Assembly: GCA_022494885.1 (NCBI GenBank)
Contig: JAGVSM010003983.1
Coordinates: forward strand, 186,001-250,000
Direction of reading: 5' to 3'
Length of the DNA stretch: 64,000 nt
Origin: Micrasema longulum
Taxonomy: Eukaryota > Arthropoda > Insecta > Trichoptera > Brachycentridae
Positions 45,178 through 55,935 of this stretch are shown one piece after another; position 1 is the first letter of the stretch, and the number at the start of each line of letters is the position of its first letter. The position numbers and the translations under genes were made by a program. The notes beneath the pieces were generated by a model. It did no database searches and was not told where the DNA came from. It saw nothing but the letters and a program-made list of their open reading frames with translations.

Positions 45178-45654
45178 TATATAGTGTAAATAGTGAATAT
45201 AATGAATAAAAATGTACATATGAAACAGTGAATATTATAAATTGGGATATTAAGTGTATAATAGTGATAAATAATGCTAGAATAAGTATAGATGTAAATA
45301 TTGTGTTGTAAATATATATTAGACTATGTTAATCATAGAACTAAATAAAATAAATAATAAAAAATAAAAAAACTTTACATAAAATGCTGTGAAACGGATA
45401 AAGAAAATAACAAATAAAACCTAAAGTTTTGGCCGTAGTAAACAAAAAAAAGTAAATGGCAGTGTCGATTATGGGAATCGTTTTAACGAAATACTAATGA
45501 GAATAAAACAAATACAATTAAGCTAAATACAACAAGAAATATGAAAACAGCATCAAACAGTAGGCAAACCGTTTATAATTTTAATGGATGTTATTAATAA
45601 AAACACATATTCCTGTGGATTGCTCGTATCCGGTATTCGTATATTTTTTTTTAC
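45178..45654. other. AT-rich spacer
   Basis: Simple AT sequence following the LINE relic; probably its decayed 3' region. Confidence 0.35.
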
Positions 45655-45925
45655 TGATGTTTTATTTATTTAACTTTTTGTACATAATGTTATTTGTACA
45701 TTAGTGGGCTTATTGCCAAATGACAGTTTCTTCCAACCAACCAATAAAATAAAAGTTTTTTATATGTTACAGAACATATTCAATAGAAAAAAAAGATTAA
45801 AAAGCTAAAGATATATAAAAATATAAATAAACGTATTTGTTTATAAATCACCTTAAATCAAAACTATTACTCAATGGGAAAAAGGAAAAAAGAGGAAAGA
45901 GGAAAAAGAAAAAAAAAATTACACA
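45655..45925 (-). mobile_element. LINE 3' end, second copy of the 19.2-kb family
   Basis: Blocks CTTTTTGTACATAATGTTAT, GGGCTTATTGCCAAATG, ACAGAACATATTCAATAGAA and ACTCAATGGGAAAAAGGAAA are in the same order as 18985-19240. Only the last codons (FLFPIE-type end) and the 3' UTR remain, then it stops in an AG-rich run. Confidence 0.75.
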
Positions 45926-46166
45926 GCATTATTTATTTTAAATTCTACAGAAACCGCTTTCAGGTGGGAACTTTACCATGTTAAAATCGTTTCTTATTCT
46001 TTTTATCTTTCCTATCCCCGACGGAGACTAGAAATCATCGCAGCAATAAGGAAATAAAACTTTTTTGCATTTTTAAAGTAATAAAGGTCTTTGAAATTCT
46101 GTCCAGTAAAAAAAATGTTTTTGCAAATTATTAGTAGCATAAAAGGTATTTTTAAATTTGTAATTT

Positions 46167-46408
46167 GTAGTCGGCCTCGTGGTGTAATGGTCAGCGCGTT
46201 TGCTTACCATGCAAGAGATTTCGGGTTTGATTCCCGACATGGTGGATATAAAATATATTATACAATATTTCATAGTCCCTGGACTTGTACCTGAAGCGTA
46301 AAACTGATCACCTCACCTTTATGTTACAAAATTGACCAAGATATGCTGCGATTGGTGTACCAATCCAGTGCCCTATGCACCATTAGATGCGGAAAGGGAA
46401 TGATGGTG
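46167..46408 (+). mobile_element. SINE family A with 12-bp TSD
   Basis: Full copy. Head GTCGGCCTCGTGGTGTAATG, B box GGGTTTGATTCCCGAC, body CATAGTCCCTGGACTTGTAC and CGATTGGTGTACCAATCC, tail GGGAATGATGGTG. The flanks AATTTGTAATTT (46155-46166) and AATTTGGAATTT (46409-46420) match 11 of 12, which fixes the SINE A boundaries. Frames on both strands across the head are artefacts. Confidence 0.85.
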
Positions 46409-46420
46409 AATTTGGAATTT

Positions 46421-46949
46421 TCGCAAAAACGGCAATTCCTTCGGCCACGCCCCTAATACGCCACGATTAACGTTTATTTGTTCTTGGCCATTGAATTTTG
46501 TTTAGAACATTATCACGAATTTTGACGTACAACAACCAAGGCCAAACACGTCGTGTTTATCTACGAACGTATTTTAATTGAATTTCTTTTTTACATGCAT
46601 GAAAACATTTCTCAACAATATCCATACTGATTTTGCAAGTACAATAAATTATTCTAAATACATTTTATATATTTTCATCAGTATACGTAGTATGTGATAT
46701 TTCCCTATTTTCACTTTGTTAGCAGCTGCCCTAAACAAGGACTGAGTGTTGCAACTGACGCAAGTTCTTTAGCTAAGAGATGCGTCTTCTTCCTGCACTG
46801 CGTTTTTCTTCAATCCTTTCCGGTAGAATGACTTGTAAAATGTTATATTTCGCCTCCCATCACACACCCAAAGTTCTCAAGTTATCCTTTCATTATTTCA
46901 TTTATTTTTTTTCATCCGTCGGAGAACATCGTCGTTTCTTTTTTTTTCG
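46421..46949. other. Spacer
   Basis: Includes GCAGCTGCCCTAAACAAGGA (46723), which repeats near 6810 (GCAGCTGCCCTGGACAAGGA). An old dispersed repeat or gene remnant is possible but cannot be extended. Confidence 0.35.
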
Positions 46950-47165
46950 TTCTCAACTAATGGTGCATGGAACTGTCACACACCAATATATTAACTATTC
47001 TGCTAGTGTCTTTGCTTCACGTCCGGGGATAACTCGCCACTTTGATAAGCCCTTGGCATGTGTACTTTAAAAAGATCATTATAAGAATAAACTGAAAAAT
47101 ATAATTTTGGAATCTAACCCGGAACCCCATGCAAGGTAGACAAACAACTGCACTACTAAGTTGGA
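46950..47165 (-). mobile_element. SINE family A relic
   Basis: Diverged minus-strand copy: CTAATGGTGCATGGAACTGT (3' block) and, near the right end, GGAATCTAACCCGGAACCCC and GCAAGGTAGACAAAC. The middle is replaced by unrelated-looking sequence. Confidence 0.45.
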
Positions 47166-47431
47166 CAGAATATCTAGATCCCTGATTATTGTTTTGAATA
47201 ACGCACCACCGATTAAATAGTCATAACTAGAAAAAACTGATTTTGGTTTAAATATACAGAATAATTTATTTTTTAAAACTCTTATATGCTAAAAAAGAGG
47301 CATAATTCTAGCTTTTAGATTTCCACACTCACATAAACATTTATTGTTTGAACGCGGCTATTCCCGAACAGTTTCATATTTTAACTATTTTATTTATGAC
47401 AACCGAGATTTTCATTTAAAAGGTCGGTATT

Positions 47432-47590
47432 ATCGGGTTGTGGTCCTGTGGCTAGTGTCTCGGACTCACGGACCAAAGGTCAGTGATTCGAATCCCACTC
47501 TACCCCAACCTGATTCCAATTTTCTAATAGTGAGTTATTTACAACTCGTTGAAATCATAAGAACGCAAATATTTCTTTTTATTAAAAATA
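47432..47590 (+). mobile_element. SINE family B
   Basis: Head TCGGGTTGTGGTCCTGTGGC, B box GTGATTCGAATCCCACTC, body ACCCCAACCTGATTCCAATT, tail AAATCATAAGAACGCAAATA. The segment between ACTCGTTGAAA and TCATAAGAACG is shorter than in other copies. Confidence 0.8.
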
Positions 47591-47641
47591 AAAAAAGTGT
47601 AATAGCATTTTTTTAAGACAAACTCAAATACAGAGAGTTCA

Positions 47642-47990
47642 TTAAACCCTGTCACATCCGAAACCACGATGATATCAGTATGAACAAGAAGACATATTGC
47701 CACATTAAATAAAAAATTTAGTACTACTAAAATCCTTAAAAATAAAAGATAAATAAAAAACAAATGGTTGCTTACTTCTGCAGGGGAGAAACGAGGAGGG
47801 GCAAGGGGATTCTGATACACCGTCAACCGTACGTCCGCGCCCTCCTCGCTTCTCCCCTGCAGAAGTAAGCAATCATTTGTTTTTTTAAATATTTTACTTT
47901 TTAAAAAATTCTTTGTTTTGAATATTTTTTATGCTAATATGTATTCTTGCCCATACTGATCATTGTGGTTTCGGATGTGACAGGGTTTAA
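47642..47990. mobile_element. TTAA-flanked fold-back MITE
   Basis: The left tip, after TTAA (47642-47645), reads ACCCTGTCACATCCGAAACC. The right tip is its exact inverse and ends in TTAA (47987-47990). Pairing continues inward with indels to an inner pair AACAAATGGTTGCTTACTTC / inverse (47759-47800 with 47840-47881, GC-richer). Nearly the whole 349 bp thus folds back around a loop of about 39 nt. The TTAA target is typical of piggyBac-type and a few other cut-and-paste groups. The class is inferred from this only. Confidence 0.75.
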
Positions 47991-49437
47991 AAAACACCAT
48001 GTATACGAGTATATGACGCATCGGCATTGTTTTAAAGGATGAAGAAAAAAACGAATAAACAAAATAAAGAAAACGTGGTTTTAGGACATGTAACCTTAGT
48101 TTCTTGGGTCTCCTGGAAATTCTGTTTGTTTCATTATGACGGTAATTTATCGAATGTGCGATATATAAGAGTACGTACACGTCAAATCAAATAGACACTC
48201 GTATTAACAAAGTTCACATTGGATTGGCAGTTAGATTACGACTAGGGGTTAAATTAAGTATCAGTATTATTTAATCATAAAAGTTAATTGTCAGGCGATT
48301 ATTCTGACAGTATACACTTGGGATTAAAGTTAAACCTCTAATCCAAACATCCCGTACACACAAACATATACACCCTCAATAGTTCCGACACCGACACACT
48401 CCTACACAAACCTTGATACAAGCCGCCGGAAGCGCTGGAGACGAGTACTGCCTTTTCTTTTTTGGATGTTCACCATATGGACTCAATGGCCAAATGCGTT
48501 TTTCGTAGGACACGCCTATTTAACAACAGTTAAAGGTACCTAAACCATTTTCTCCGCTATCTAGAAAAAGCGCGGGTCACGTTTATTTACGCGGTTTTGT
48601 ATTTTCGGTTGTAAAATAAATTTTTAAACAGTCAGCAAATAAAAAAAGGGGAAACCGATTCAAAAGATAAACATGTTGAACGATAATTAAAACCATGAAA
48701 TTAAATGTCGTATTTATTGAGCAATAATTCACTGCAGGTAATCTAGTCGATTCAAAGTAATATTTTTATGCTATACGATATAAAAATACATACATACAAA
48801 TGGTAAAACTAATAACTATTCAATTTATAAGTGCAAATTGAGAAACATTCTACGTTTTTTCATATTTTTCTTTGGTGTGTAATATATTCCACTATTATAA
48901 TCGTGAAAAAAAAATATTTTTTTTAATGATTTTTTCATATAATTTATGCTATTTTTTCTAATAAAAAAAACGAATTAAAAAAAATGGCGTTAAAATGTTC
49001 TATGTAAAAAAAAATATATATTGAATAAAAGTTTAAAAATGCACTATTAGGAATAGATTTTAAAAGTATCAAATTTAGTGAATAAAAGTGGAGGCAAGAT
49101 ACTGAAAAAATATTGTACATATTTTGCAAAATTTCGCAAACTTATTTTTTTTTTAAATTTTATAAAAGTTTGAATATTGTTCTCATGAAAGTCAATACTA
49201 AGAAACTTGATATCGAAAATGTAAATACATACACTTCAATCCATTTATGTAAGCAAGAACCGCGAACTACCTATATTTACGTTCATCTTGGTCAGGAGCA
49301 TATTGACTCACTTGACACGATTAGGATCGGATAACTCACGCAGTGACCAATGACTAGTCTTATGCATCAGTAGGCCACCGTTGGAAACTAAATATGAATT
49401 CAACCATCTTCGCTCATAATTATCTTATTCTTAGAGT
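47991..49437. other. AT-rich spacer
   Basis: A 48.18-48.50 kb stretch is less AT-rich but has no frame. No repeat recognised. Confidence 0.4.
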
Positions 49438-49640
49438 TGGGGGTCAGTGTTATTCAAGCTCCCGACGTCACTGCGACCTGTGAAGATCTATTGTGACGGG
49501 TGCCCGTGAATAGTTCTCGCCCTCCGAGCCTGGGTCTATAAAGAGCCTGGCAACTGTGTGGAAGGCGAGAGTTTAAATTTTGCCAAATCTCTCCCCCAAG
49601 CCCAGGTCTATAAAGAGACTGGCTACTCTTATTATACATT
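49438..49640. repeat. GC-richer dispersed repeat, copy 1
   Basis: It shares the order GGGGTCAGTGTTATTCAAGC, GACGTCACTGCGACCTGTG, then two internal units of CCCAGGTCTATAAAGAG(A/C)CTGGC type with 50150-50340. The internal units (about 49519-49556 and 49599-49625) give a repeated LYRP-LGG peptide on the minus strand, but no family is recognised. Unclassified. Confidence 0.55.
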
Positions 49641-50149
49641 AATTATCTAATTCTCTTATTGGCACCACAAATGGTCAAGAAGAGCAATCATTGTAATTAT
49701 TTGCTAAAATTACCTGAACTGTGTTCATCAGAGAGTGGAGGCTTTAAAAAATCTAGAGTTCGTACCTACATCATATTATATCGATTAATTTGCAGTAGCG
49801 ATAGTCATTCATAAAATTGTCAGATTGGAGTGTGTAAAAGATACAATGTGACATAATCCCCAGATACTAAAATACTTTATGTTTCAACTTAAGAGGAATC
49901 GTGCTAATTAGTATCCAAAGCCATATCCTCGTAATACTGATTGGATCTATATACACACACGTCTAGTGTCTGCCTTGAATTACAAATTGAAACAGTAATC
50001 ATGTGGAAAATGTGCGTGGGGCGAAAATAATGAAAGGGATAAAGAGAGCGATAGTTATAATTAGAATTTTTTAATTTTACAGGTATCAATTTCATACCAT
50101 TATTAAAATAAAGATATATATCTTTCTTACGGGTGGGGTTCAGTGCTAA
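49641..50149. other. Spacer between the two repeat copies
   Basis: No gene seen; the 87-codon minus-strand frame has no motif. Confidence 0.35.
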
Positions 50150-50340
50150 ATAAGCTTCTGACGTCACTGCGACCTGTGTACAAGGTCTTGATATTTAAAG
50201 AGCCGGGCTACTGAGGGGAGGGCGGGTGCTTTCATATCAATAGCAAAATCTGCTCCTCCAAGCCCAGGTCGTCAAAGTACCGGGTTATCGGGTAGGGGGC
50301 AAGCGCTCTCACATCCTTAGGTTTAACCAGTGGTCCCCCG
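50150..50340. repeat. GC-richer dispersed repeat, copy 2
   Basis: GGGTTCAGTGCTAAATAAGC at the left is followed by TGACGTCACTGCGACCTGTG, AAAGAGCCGGGCTACTG and CCAAGCCCAGGTCGTCAAAG. It is the same direction and order as copy 1, about 700 bp away. Confidence 0.55.
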
Positions 50341-50911
50341 AAGATGCGGTTTCTTTTGTAATACAAATCTTAGCATTCACATTAAATGCGTATAGGTATT
50401 TTATCATTTGCACTACATCTACATCAAGAAGTAGGAATATTCATTCCAGCGAGGTTCAATTTCAAATTTAATCTACAGTGCCATGTGATGGCGCCAGTTA
50501 TGCCCTCACATGATTTTGGCTTAGTGTCATTAGGTCGAAAACAAAGCAAGAAAATAAAGAAAGAAAAATCTAACTTTGGTATAGGTATGTAAAAAAAACT
50601 AAAGCTCTAAATACGAAATATAAACTAAGCTAATTACTAAATATTTTTATTAGAAAATAAACAAAACGTCTTTTTGAAATTTGTGATGTTTATTTAAGAC
50701 CCACATAATATTGCTGTATTTATCACATAAATTTGTATTTTCATGGCAATTTTTTATCACGCCGTAAAAACAGCTCAACAGGTCACTAGATTAGTAAATT
50801 ATAATATCATGTGTACAAAAATATAAAAAGAACGACGTTTAAAATAAACGGACAACACATTTTATAATTATATTTATATTTTTATTACAATTATTTTTTT
50901 TACAACTATAT
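50341..50911. other. AT-rich spacer
   Basis: Nothing recognised. Confidence 0.35.
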
Positions 50912-51270
50912 ATAAATATTATCATATAGCCACAAACACAAAGAAAACTTATTTAAATTGATTATTTCTGTAAATGTACAATAAATAGAAATATATTTTT
51001 TTCAAACATTAAAACATATTGAAATATCAATGATAATTTAACGCAAAACTGAGAATCGAATAAAAATATTTTTATTTTTATTACGCAAAACTGAGAATCG
51101 AATTAAAATATTTTTATTTTTATTCGATTCTCAGTTTTGCGTTAAATTATCATTGATATTTCAATATGTTTTAATGTTTGAAAAAAATACATTTCTATTT
51201 ATTGTACATTTACAGAAATAATCAATTTAAATAAGTTTTCTTTGTATTTGTGGCTATATGATAATATTTA
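50912..51270. repeat. Long palindrome with duplicated centre
   Basis: The left arm (50912-51066) and right arm (51116-51270) are inverted copies, nearly identical over about 150 bp. They include GCAAAACTGAGAATCGAAT and its inverse. At the centre GCAAAACTGAGAATCGAA plus an ATATTTTTATTTTTATT run is present twice on the left. The block TTAAACGCAAAACATAGAAT near 9653 looks like a diverged relative of one arm. Non-coding. Confidence 0.85.
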
Positions 51271-51639
51271 TTATACAATATAATATTTATTTATATAGTA
51301 TATTTTAATTATTTATTTTTTTAATGTCATTTATTATTTGTGATAAACAAGTTCAGTCTTATATATTTAGTATTGTTCTATTGTAAAACATTTCCGGGCA
51401 ACGCGAGTTTTACCCTAAAAAGATGAAAAAATGCATTCAACCCAATAAAACTGCATTTTTTAAATATTGAAATAAATCAATAAATTCATTAAGGGATGCT
51501 CATTCAAAACCTGTATTTCAAAATTCTGTCATTCAAAATCAACATATTACATTTTTTTAAATACATTTTTTTGCGAATATAATAAATACAGATGCAAATA
51601 AAACGGGATCAAAACTAAAATAACGTTATTTAAAAATAA

Positions 51640-51812
51640 ATATTAGCATTCTTATAATTTACCCAAATATTTAAATTTAGGTGGCCATTTTCAACGATTT
51701 GTAAATAACTCACTATTAGAAAATGGGAATAGATTTGGTGTAGAGTTGGGTTCGAACTTCGAACCTTCGATCCTTGAGTTCGCAACACTAGCCACTGGAC
51801 CACAACCCGATT
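51640..51812 (-). mobile_element. SINE family B
   Basis: Minus-strand full-length copy from the AATATTAGCATTCTTATAAT tail to the head end CTAGCCACTGGACCACAACC. The B-box region is GGGTTCGAACTTCGAACC. Confidence 0.8.
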
Positions 51813-52657
51813 CAACAATAATATCACAATCCCTATAATGCTCTCGTAAACTATCACGCCGAAGTCTTAAAACCAGAATGACGTATCATAAAATTTGTCC
51901 AGAATCGATTAAACGTCAATATACCATTTTTCCTGCTCTATTTTCAGAGATATTAACGATCCGAATTTACTTTAAATTCGTGCTTGGCTTAATTGTTATT
52001 TAATTATTTATGTTTCACAGAAACCACGGTTGAAAATATTTTTATCGAATTATATGTCTCCTTTAAATGAAAATTTAATTGATTGGTCTTTGTGGCGTTA
52101 AACCATCGATATCTAGCAACGAGTAATAATATTTTTATAAAACATAAATTTGTGTACTCCAATAGATGGAGACTGCTGGATTTGGTTTTATAACCCAAGC
52201 TTATCTTTACCTACGATCTATTTAAAATATTATTAATTACATTGTATACGTAACCTTCAATTTACAAACAAAACAGTATGCAAATAAACCGATTATATTA
52301 ATGAAAGCAAGAGTTGTGAAAAAACCAAAGTCGTAGATAAGCCATCATCCTACACACACTAGGTCGAAATTTGCAATACATTTTGGCATATTATGATCAT
52401 CATTGCAAACCCACAGTCTCGACTGTTGACTACGTGTCACTTGCAGGATGACATTGAAATAACTTTAGTCTCGCTCCCGCAAGTTGAAAGACGTCACGTC
52501 TTAAGTATTCCCGACCATGTGTACTAAGGTTAGTGAACATAAAATGCATATGTTTTTTGTTCGTTATGAAGAAAGATTCAAGTAAAGCGTAGCGACTGAC
52601 AGTAAAAGTATTATACGTGCTTTCGATGAAACTTTAATACAGTAGTAATTTAAAACT
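51813..52657. other. Spacer
   Basis: No gene or repeat head found. Confidence 0.4.
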
Positions 52658-52855
52658 GTCGGCCTCGTGGTGTAATGGTCAGCGCGTTTGCCGACCATGC
52701 GAGAGGTCTCGGGTTCGATTCCCGATATGGTTGATATCGAATATTTCATAGTCCCTGGACTGGTACCTGAACTGATCATAGACTGATCATTTGACCTTCA
52801 TGTAACCAAAAAAATATTAAGATACGCTGCGATTAGTGTATCAATGCAGTGCCCT
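52658..52855 (+). mobile_element. SINE family A, tail lost
   Basis: Full head (B box GGGTTCGATTCCCGATAT) and body to CAGTGCCCTA. The GCGGAAAGG...ATGATG end is missing, and a short GACTGATCATAGACTGATCA duplication is present. Confidence 0.8.
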
Positions 52856-53554
52856 ATTTATTAGTGTATACACGGCACAAATGCCTTTTATAAACATAAA
52901 CATAAATACAATTAACATACAGCGTTCTATTACAAAATTATGAAATAATATAATAACAATATATCTATACATATTAAATAGTTGTTTTATAAATGTTCTA
53001 TATAATAACTTTGAGATTTTAATACTTAACATACTTAGGTAGAAAAATAATAAAAATAAAAATAACGCGGTATATTCGAAATAGCAAAAATCATAAATCA
53101 TTGATTTGTTGGTATTGTTGCAATGTATATTGAATGCCCTAGGAATAATACTAACTGTCTCCTGATAAGAGCTCAGGGGTTCTCAACCGTTTTAAAAATA
53201 AAATATAAAAAGAAACAAAATAATTAACGTTTTAAATTTTTTTTTTTTTTTTAAATATATAAAAATTTAAATTTTAAATACTAAAAAAAAAAAAAAAAAA
53301 CAAATAACTAGTCGTATTAATATATTCGACATGTATTTATTTTTCTTTTTTTATAAAGGGACATAAATACTTAAACATCAGTCAAAATCCTAAACTATTT
53401 CTTTAATAGCAAGTTTAAACTTCATTTGGCTAATGTGAAAAATGTCAATACAACTGATCTGGTTCCCTAGACTGTGCAATCTTGAAATAGGTGAATTCAT
53501 AGCATAATTAGTGGCAGCAATATCTACATATATGAAATGGGATATGTATTACAT
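52856..53554. other. AT-rich spacer with A/T homopolymer block
   Basis: 53235-53300 is a T-run, AT-rich linker and A-run that could fold back. No gene seen. Confidence 0.4.
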
Positions 53555-53690
53555 GACATGACTATGAACCATTAGGTGAGGAAAGGGAATGATGATGATA
53601 AATAACAAGTTTTTTTGATCGAGTGTTATAATATAAGTAATAACAAATACAGTGCCCTTTGCACGATTGGGTTAAAAAAGGGAAATGTTG
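53555..53690 (+). mobile_element. Two SINE family A 3'-end fragments
   Basis: TGAACCATTAGGTGAGGAAAGGGAATGATG-type end at 53563-53600 and CAGTGCCCTTTGCACGATTG at 53651. Both are 5'-truncated. Confidence 0.5.
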
Positions 53691-54010
53691 ACAATGTCTA
53701 TAATACGGGACTTACTTTGCAATAACACAAACCAATAAAGTAGTTATAAATTAAATATTAAATTCAAGCAACATAAGCATAGAACCTAATATATATTTTT
53801 TAAATCTTTCTTATTTTAAAAGCCTATTATATTTTTTGTTCTTGTGTACCTATATGTTCCATTAATTATGTTACCAGCAAATCCACAATTTGTTAGCCTA
53901 AGAACAGGCTCTTGCCTAGCTGGGCGGAAAATTGTGGATTGCAAATGTAAAAAAACTCAATATATGCTCGTATAATATATATTGTTGTATTAATATGTCA
54001 ATGTATATTA

Positions 54011-54140
54011 CAATATTTTGAGTCTGTCCAAAAAGTGGCCACTTAAACCAGCCAACGACAGGTCATAAGCCCTGTAAATGCCTAGACCTCCACATTCCCT
54101 TCTCTAAAATGTTCTCCATCTCTGTTGTAATTTGTTAATA
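54011..54140 (-). mobile_element. Fold-back family FB, copy 8 (A-B-D tip), 13-bp TSD
   Basis: Minus-strand short copy. In its own direction: A (ACAACAGAGATGGAGAACAT), B (GGCTTATGACCTGTCGTTGG, CTGGTTTAAGTGGCCAC), then the D tip (GGACAGACTCAAAATATTG). TCAATGTATATTA is repeated exactly at 53998-54010 and 54141-54153. No inverted arms remain, so this form is not palindromic. Confidence 0.85.
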
Positions 54141-54190
54141 TCAATGTATATTATTTATTCTTTTTCATTTTTTTTTGTTTCTCTTAAATA

Positions 54191-54675
54191 TGTGGGGGTC
54201 ATAGTACATTGATCGATGACATACACACGTGCAATGATTTCACCTGAAATATAGAGCAACGACCGACGAAGCTAGTCATAATTTTATATTGAATACAATA
54301 CAATATATTCTACAAGACTAACAGTATTGCACACAAAACGTCCGTCTACATAAGAGCAACGTCCCGCAGTACATTTAGAGAGAGAGTAGAGACATGAAGA
54401 ACAAAGGAAAGTAGCCTTTAAATAGACCACAGGGCGTGGTAACGCCCAGTCAGCCCAAACAGTCAACCTAAGCAAGTCAGCCCAAAGAGTCAGCTCAACG
54501 CAGTCACTCGGTTCCAGTGTGTAGTCCAAGTGCAGTCAGTTCAACTCCTCGTCGCCGTTACGCTCACGCTCCACAACAAAGTTTCGTACCTTATTCAACA
54601 TGCAATAAATACACATAAAACCCCAACCTCGTGTCTTCTGTCAACCTTCAACTGGGGAAGGAGCTCCAACCCTCA
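54191..54675 (+). mobile_element. LTR retrotransposon long terminal repeat, copy 2
   Basis: Same direction and landmarks as 2661-3143: CATTGATCGATGACATACA, CTAACAGTATTGCACACA, AGTCAGCCCAAA repeats, TTTAAATAG box (about 54418), AATAAA (54604-54609), CTCGTGTCTTCTGTCAACC. The two copies are over 51 kb apart with no internal coding region, so they are independent solo LTRs rather than one element. Confidence 0.6.
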
Positions 54676-55299
54676 TCATTCAGCAATATCTTACAAATAT
54701 GTTAGTTGTTAATATAAATAATTAACATTTTTAAAGCAACCTTTTTACTTACAAAAATAAGGGAAAGTCAAGTCTTTGCTCATAATTATTCAGACTAAAT
54801 AATAATGAGAAACACGCGAATTCACCACATGGAAAAAGATGTAGGAGTATGATCTCCTATTATTGATGAAAGTGTGTTCATTTTGAACAAACTTAAACTC
54901 AATATTAAATAATAATAATAAGGTTAATTTCAAATGCATATAAAAGTAAGTTAAATGTGTGGTTAGTTAAGTTCTTTGCATACTAACAATCCTATTCTAA
55001 CTTCGACATTAAACCTAGTGCAAGAATAGAGTAAACATCCAGAATACGAAGCTTCAGTAGGTTTCGTTAATACCGTAATGCAAGTCAGTTATCCTCAGAA
55101 ACTAACTTTAGGAGATTTTAGTATTTTGAATGTGCATCTAAAATCCTAAGAGGAACGACGCGTATATAAAGCAATGTTAAACAGGAAGGATAGTATATTT
55201 AGGATCCCAAAACTAGCGCCGAGTTGGTCCATTTAATGCGATACTCAAATATGGAATTTTGGTTACAATAATACGTGTTTGTTCTTTGGAACATTAATA
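54676..55299. other. Spacer
   Basis: No gene or repeat recognised. Confidence 0.35.
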
Positions 55300-55545
55300 A
55301 TAATAATACTTGGCTGATTTATAAAGCGCCAATTTTGTTAAAAATCCCCTCAAAGGCGCTTTACAATTGTATACGTAAACATAGATTCTAGCTAAGCTAA
55401 AGTGACGTGTTATATTTTCTGATTTAAAATCGAGAGTATGATAAACTTAAGAAGAAGAGATTTTGGTTGGGATCTGAACTGACTGGAACTGTCGATGATT
55501 CGTAAGTTTGAAGACAATTGGTTCCAGGTAGAGGGGTAAAAATCA
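55300..55545 (-). pseudogene. LINE ORF2 C-terminus and 3' end
   Basis: On the minus strand, the segment STWNQLSSNLRIIDSSSQFR followed by QPKSLLLK is the WNQLP..R..DS...F...LK.LL end of CR1/L2-type LINEs. After the stop comes a 3' region with AAAGCGCCTTTGAGGGGATT and TTGGCGCTTTATAAATC, closing in an AATAATAATAA-type run. The upstream side is cut by the SINE A copy at 55565, which is fused into the same reading frame and so gives a misleading 120-codon frame. Confidence 0.7.
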
Positions 55546-55564
55546 CTTATGTAAAAATATATAT

Positions 55565-55935
55565 AATCTGTCCGCTTCGTAGTCTTATAGACAGCGCATT
55601 TGTCTATCATGCAAGAGGTTTCTGGTTCAATTGCCGACACGGTTGATTTGATAGATATTTGTTTATTTGATTTAATATAATTTAATAAAAAAGCCATGAC
55701 AAAAAAAACATATTCACAAATAAACAAAATTATAGGCCTGACTAAAATTAATATATAAATTATGTTGGACAAAAGAAAACCTTAAGTTTAAAATATGTTT
55801 TAACAATGCAATGTTATTTTATAGTCCCTGGACTGGCATCTGAAGCGTAACACTGATTATCTTATCTACATGAAACGAAAATGATGATGATACGCGGCGG
55901 CTGATGTATGATTATTTGCGGAAAGGTCATTATTA
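55565..55935 (+). mobile_element. SINE family A interrupted by AT-rich insert
   Basis: The head (55569-55655, B-box region GGTTCAATTGCCGACACGG) and body (from TTATAGTCCCTGGACTGGCA at 55819 onward) are separated by about 150 bp of AT-rich unrelated DNA. The normal spacing is about 40 bp. The insert has no visible inverted ends. Confidence 0.65.

Noticed and set aside
53235..53300. T-run/A-run as a polyadenylated retrocopy border
   Set aside because: No retrocopy sequence or target duplication next to it; plain homopolymer tracts.
55410..55772. 120-codon minus-strand frame as a single protein
   Set aside because: It fuses an interrupted SINE with a LINE C-terminus; only the LINE end is real coding history.
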